Source: Novosphingobium sp. Chol11 (GTDB lineage: Bacteria > Pseudomonadota > Alphaproteobacteria > Sphingomonadales > Sphingomonadaceae). Taken from it: a stretch of 36,692 bases of DNA. The DNA lies in contig CAMDQO010000027.1 in NCBI GenBank assembly GCA_945906105.1, positions 1 through 36,692 of the forward strand. Direction: 5' to 3'. The notes under the pieces are model-generated. The model did not search any database, had not been told where the DNA came from, and was given only the letters and a program-made list of their open reading frames with translations. The position numbers and the translations under genes are program-made. This document shows positions 33,387-36,692 of this stretch, piece after piece (position 1 is the stretch's first letter; every line of letters begins with the position of its first letter).

Positions 33387-34271
33387 TTAGAGGCTGGGCA
33401 ATCGCCATAGGCGAGGCCGTGACCACAGCCTCGCCATGGCCCGCACCCTTGCTTTGTCACCGGGCCTCAGATCGTCGCCATAGCGCTCGAGCAAGATCGC
33501 TGCATTCCGGCTGTAGCGCACCAGAACTGTCAGCGTGCTGATGCCGAGAACAATGCGAGAGAAGCGCCTGGCGAATGTCGCTGCGCCAGCCCGGTCGGCA
33601 CCAATAAGGTTGCTGCCATGCTGACGGTAGAGGATGGTCGGCTGATCAATGCACGAAATCCGGCCCAGCCCTGCTGCAACCAAAGCCAGCCAGTGATCAA
33701 ACATCGAGGCATCGGAGGGGACTGGCCGGGCGGTCTCAAAGAGCGCGCGATTGGCGACGATGGTGCAGCCGGTAACGACATTGCCCAGCAAAAGGGCTCC
33801 CAGCGAATTACGCGCTGGATTGATCCCGACATAGCGGAAGTACGATGGCCCCAGAACTTCCAGCCCGGAATCGACCACGGCAAGGTCTGTATGGACCAGC
33901 AGGGGGCTGCCGGGAGGACTAGTTGCGGCAAGCTGCACCATGCGCTCAAGCGACATGGCCATCTTTTCAGGCAGCCAGATATCGTCCTGATCGCAGAAGA
34001 AGACATAATCGGCGCTTGCCGCATCGATCAGCCGGGCAAAATTGGCTCTGGCCCCCAGCCGCGCGCATGGCGGGAGGATGCAAAAGCGACCGGGATGGGC
34101 ACTGGCATAGGCCCGCAGGATCGCTGGCGTGGTATCGCTCGAACCATCATCGGATACCAGAATCGTGAATTCACCGAACGTCTGGGCCAGCAAGGAATCC
34201 AGCTGAGCGGCCAGAAACCGTTCACCGTTGTAGGTTGCAAGTAGAACCTCAACCGTTGCATTTTCCATCAT
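33387..34271 (-). CDS. Family 2 glycosyltransferase
   Basis: A 294-residue GT2 (GT-A fold) enzyme resembling rhamnosyltransferases. It has the N-terminal VLLATYNGERFLAAQLDSLL, the nucleotide-binding SDDGSSD (about 40-46), and the metal-binding FCDQDDIW with Asp94-x-Asp96. It presumably adds a sugar to an exopolysaccharide, O-antigen or glycan precursor; donor and acceptor are unknown. Start choice between the paired ATGs at 34271 and 34268 is arbitrary; nine upstream codons are also open. It lies between the flippase and the bimodular transferase, same strand. Confidence 0.88.
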   Translation of the reverse strand: MMENATVEVLLATYNGERFLAAQLDSLLAQTFGEFTILVSDDGSSDTTPAILRAYASAHPGRFCILPPCARLGARANFARLIDAASADYVFFCDQDDIWLPEKMAMSLERMVQLAATSPPGSPLLVHTDLAVVDSGLEVLGPSYFRYVGINPARNSLGALLLGNVVTGCTIVANRALFETARPVPSDASMFDHWLALVAAGLGRISCIDQPTILYRQHGSNLIGADRAGAATFARRFSRIVLGISTLTVLVRYSRNAAILLERYGDDLRPGDKARVRAMARLWSRPRLWRLPSL

Positions 34272-34322
34272 CGGGTTGCCGCTTCGATAGTGGCGCACAA
34301 CACGATGCTCCCGCCAAGAGAC

Positions 34323-36362
34323 TTAAGCATGGCGCATCAAGCCGTTTATGCGCTGCTTCAGCTTCCGAGTTCCAGCGGCAAGCGTCGCCGGAACGCCCTG
34401 ACGTCTGACCGAATCCAACCCCCGTGCGATCAGCCATGGCGGTGAGGGAGCTTGGGCAGCCATGCGCTCTCGTAACCGAGCGACAAACCGCGCCGCCGCC
34501 TCCGCTTCGTCTTCACGCGCAAAGTCAGCGGCCAGAGCCTCCACCCGCCGCGGCGCCTGTTCGATCACCTCTCGGGCCGCTGCTCTTCGGTCACGATCTG
34601 CCACTCTATGGCCGCGCAACAATGCGCTGGCATCTTCCCCCAGTTGGCGGCTGGCGAGCGGGAATGGCATGCCGATCTCTCGCCACAAGGCATGCCGGAT
34701 CGCTGCGGTGCGGTCCTGCGGATCACCGTGGCTGTTGCTGGCGGTGAGCCCTTGCGAATTGAGGCGGTAACGTACCAGCTTTTCCGGCAGGTTGCGGGCG
34801 CGGCTTTGCGGCAGCATCGCCGCCCACAAATAGTGATCATGCGATACCGGCTGGTCAGCGTGATAACCGCCCACCGCATCGAACAACGCCCGGCGATAGG
34901 CGGTGGTCGGATGATAGAAGGGACAGTGAAACAGCAAGGTGAAGCGAATGGCAAAATCGCTCTCAGGCATTGGCTGTTCGCCAATCTTGCGGCCCTGCTC
35001 ATCGATCAACTGAACCGCGCTGCCCACCAGCCCCAGTTCAGGATCGGCATCAAGCGCACCAATCACGGCTCGCAGCCAGCCCGGTTCGGCAATATCATCA
35101 GCATCAAGCCGCGCGATCAGCGGTGCCCGGGCCAGGGCCACGCCGCGATTGCCAGCCTTTCCCGCGCCGACATTGCGCTCAAGCCGCAGCACCCTGATGC
35201 GCGGATCGAGCGCGGCAAGCGCGGCGACTGGCTCCGGATCAGGCGAGCCATCATCGACGAGAATCAGTTCGAAATCGGTAAAATCCTGCGCCAGAACGCT
35301 GTCCACCGCCTCACGCAGGAAGCGGGTATCGCGGTAGCAGGGCATTATCACTGAGCAGGCTGGTTCCTGACCGGCGGCTGACAGCGGCGCGAGCGGTGCC
35401 GGGCTGAACACTCCGGTTCCCTCAACGATCCGCAAGGGCAGTGGCAGGCGTTGGCGCAACCATTCGCGCGGCAAAGGATCCAGAGGCAGCGCGGTATCGA
35501 GCAGGGCATCGACAGTGTCCGCCTCGGCAAAATGCCAATGGTAATGCAAATGGATTGGTCGGCGGGGCAGATTGGCACCCAGTTGTTCAAGGCGGTGAAG
35601 CGGCACATTATAGCCCGGCTCCAACTGCCTGATGCTGCCACCGAGCCGGGCAGCCGCGATGGAAATCGCCGCCTGACTGGTCCCCCACCAGGCAAAACCG
35701 GCCACACTCACTTCGCCCGCGCCGATTTTTTCGGTCTTGCCGCGATCCGGCCATGACCGCAGGCCGGCGTCGAAAATACGTTCAAGACAACCCGCAGTTT
35801 CGCTGAACAACACGCGCCGCCCAGCGATGTACCCGGCATTATAGGTTGCCCGGATGCGCGTGCCCTCCAGACACGTGTTCACCCAGCCCAAGGCGTCTGC
35901 TTCGACATCGTTGATCCGGCACATTGCCTGCCATTGCTGGTCGCGCCGGTCGCCCGCTCCCCTGGAGCACATACCAATCTCGTCCTCGGGGCGGGCGATT
36001 GCCAGATCATCGCCCAGATCGAGGTCGGGTTCTGCGACAAACACCGTGTCGCTATCCAGCTGGGCGAGGATATCGGGGCCGGGCTGCTGCGCCAGCCAGC
36101 CCATCGCCAGCACCCTGAACGACGGGCCATAGGCAGGCACCGGGCTGACAATATCGAGTTCGCGATAAGTCACGCCAAGCTGCTTCAGTTGATTAACGGT
36201 CGAGGCTGCCGGACGGCATAAAGGACGCGGCGAAATTACCGTGATCGGCGCATCACGGTAGCGCCCGGTGAAGTGCCGGATCGTCTCGCACAGCAGCACC
36301 GACTGGGCTTCCAGCGGGCCGCGCTCAACCATCAGCGCAAATTCAACGTCAGTGCGGATCAC
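34323..36362 (-). CDS. Bimodular glycosyltransferase (DxD module plus GT2 module)
   Basis: A 679-residue fusion. The N-terminal half (1-330) is not a family I can name. It has LAQLDSDTVFV, with a DxD (Asp103, Asp105) as in GT-A nucleotide-sugar enzymes, and a histidine-rich HLHYHWHF near 271. The C-terminal half (335-560) is a clear GT2: SVIMPCYRD, ILVDDGSPD, ARLDADDI. A helical tail follows. The start is GTG 36362, with a weak Shine-Dalgarno sequence. Two transferase modules in one chain suggest sequential addition of two sugars, as in some capsule polymerases. It is the first gene of the polysaccharide cluster and may run with the downstream GT2 and flippase. Confidence 0.8.
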   Translation of the reverse strand: MIRTDVEFALMVERGPLEAQSVLLCETIRHFTGRYRDAPITVISPRPLCRPAASTVNQLKQLGVTYRELDIVSPVPAYGPSFRVLAMGWLAQQPGPDILAQLDSDTVFVAEPDLDLGDDLAIARPEDEIGMCSRGAGDRRDQQWQAMCRINDVEADALGWVNTCLEGTRIRATYNAGYIAGRRVLFSETAGCLERIFDAGLRSWPDRGKTEKIGAGEVSVAGFAWWGTSQAAISIAAARLGGSIRQLEPGYNVPLHRLEQLGANLPRRPIHLHYHWHFAEADTVDALLDTALPLDPLPREWLRQRLPLPLRIVEGTGVFSPAPLAPLSAAGQEPACSVIMPCYRDTRFLREAVDSVLAQDFTDFELILVDDGSPDPEPVAALAALDPRIRVLRLERNVGAGKAGNRGVALARAPLIARLDADDIAEPGWLRAVIGALDADPELGLVGSAVQLIDEQGRKIGEQPMPESDFAIRFTLLFHCPFYHPTTAYRRALFDAVGGYHADQPVSHDHYLWAAMLPQSRARNLPEKLVRYRLNSQGLTASNSHGDPQDRTAAIRHALWREIGMPFPLASRQLGEDASALLRGHRVADRDRRAAAREVIEQAPRRVEALAADFAREDEAEAAARFVARLRERMAAQAPSPPWLIARGLDSVRRQGVPATLAAGTRKLKQRINGLMRHA

Positions 36363-36534
36363 CGGCGCTCTATGATGGGGTTGTGGTGAGATTGCCAGAG
36401 CCGAGATCGAGCTGTCCTATCAATGATTTCAAGCGCAAGCGGATAACCCGGTCCACAATGATAGTTGATCGGCATCAATGCGGAACAGACTCAGCGAGCC
36501 GATGGCTCATGTCGTTCTGGAAGGAGGATCATAC

Positions 36535-36545
36535 CATGTTCAAGA
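36535..36545 (+). pseudogene. Start of a small gene cut by IS insertion
   Basis: A strong Shine-Dalgarno (GGAAGGAGGA, 36519-36528) is followed at good spacing by ATG TTC AAG (36535), and the IS terminal repeat begins at 36546. The frame runs into the IS and stops after 19 codons. Nothing is left to identify the gene. The 170 bp from 36363 to here hold no other gene that I can support. Confidence 0.35.
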
Positions 36546-36692
36546 GGCTTTGTTGCGTAATTGCGCGCGGGGGATTCCTCCGGGGAATCTAATGCGTTAA
36601 GTTGGCTCATGCCCAAGCCAGCGCCACCAAAATATCGCACAACGAACTGGAGCGCGTATAACGCCGCTCTGAAGCAGCGTGGATCGCTGGAT
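36546..36692 (+). mobile_element. Left end of an IS5-family insertion sequence (partial)
   Basis: Begins with terminal repeat GGCTTTGTTGCGTAA (36546-36560), followed by a 48-bp leader and the transposase start. It is directly oriented relative to the element at the left edge and pairs with its terminal repeat in 14 of 15 bases. The element continues past the window. Confidence 0.85.
36609..36692 (+). CDS. IS5-family transposase, N-terminal 28 residues (partial)
   Basis: The frame from ATG 36609 begins MPKPAPPKYRTTNWSAYNAA, the well-conserved N-terminus of an IS5-family transposase common in sphingomonads and other alphaproteobacteria. It runs off the window end at an exact codon boundary. 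No catalytic residue is visible. Confidence 0.88.
   Translation, partial: MPKPAPPKYRTTNWSAYNAALKQRGSLD

Noticed and set aside
33292..33426. Longer N-terminus for the flippase
   Set aside because: It overlaps the GT2 gene, is Cys-rich and unlike flippase starts; GTG 33291 has a ribosome binding site.
36383..36592. Small plus-strand open frame of 69 codons
   Set aside because: It crosses the IS boundary, so it joins unrelated sequences; only its last part (from 36535) has a plausible start, kept as a disrupted gene.

Overview
The window looks like chromosomal DNA from an alphaproteobacterium of the order Sphingomonadales (Novosphingobium, Sphingomonas or Erythrobacter type). The reasons are high GC, a ChpT histidine phosphotransferase, an RpoH with a clear RpoH box, an orphan ParA, a large TonB-dependent receptor, a trigger factor with an Ala/Lys/Pro-rich tail, and frequent short palindromic intergenic repeats. 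Genus is not resolved from the sequence alone. Both edges lie inside an IS5-family insertion sequence: the last 30 codons of a transposase plus its terminal repeat on the left, and the first 28 codons plus the matching terminal repeat on the right, in the same orientation. The stretch is therefore bounded by direct IS copies, most simply because an assembly contig breaks at repeats.

Left part (1-5.5 kb): a minus-strand run JAMM peptidase - chpT - AmpD-like amidase - rnpB, divergent from rluD - rpoH - mtgA on the plus strand. These are cell-cycle phosphorelay, peptidoglycan, RNA-processing and heat-shock genes. Middle left (5.5-11 kb): a TonB-dependent receptor, a CDF cation transporter that lacks a normal start codon, a two-domain VOC protein and a GFA-domain protein. 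Two palindromes of about 140 bp sit at convergent gene junctions here.

Middle (11-21.5 kb): clpX, clpP and tig, the protease/chaperone set, all on the minus strand. The usual tig-clpP-clpX order is kept but split by a plus-strand lipoprotein amidase and a low-GC orphan gene. The tig tail contains two identical 29-bp repeats in frame. tRNA-Leu(UAG) and sppA follow, then pyrB overlapping a dihydroorotase-like gene whose metal ligands are mostly lost, so it is probably a structural partner of PyrB.

Middle right (21.5-30.4 kb): an operon of orphan ParA ATPase, a ribbon-helix-helix-like protein and a TPR-SPOR lipoprotein, divergent from a Sel1-SPOR exported protein. This is the best candidate for a little-described system in the window. 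It is followed by a DUF418 membrane protein with N-terminal tandem repeats, a Fur-box-controlled bfd-bfr iron storage pair, der, a CHAP amidase with C-terminal tandem repeats, a DUF3297 protein and tRNA-Val(CAC). Right part (30.4-36.7 kb): an amidohydrolase and a minus-strand surface polysaccharide cluster (flippase, GT2 enzyme, bimodular glycosyltransferase), ending at the second IS copy, which appears to have landed just after the start codon of a small gene.
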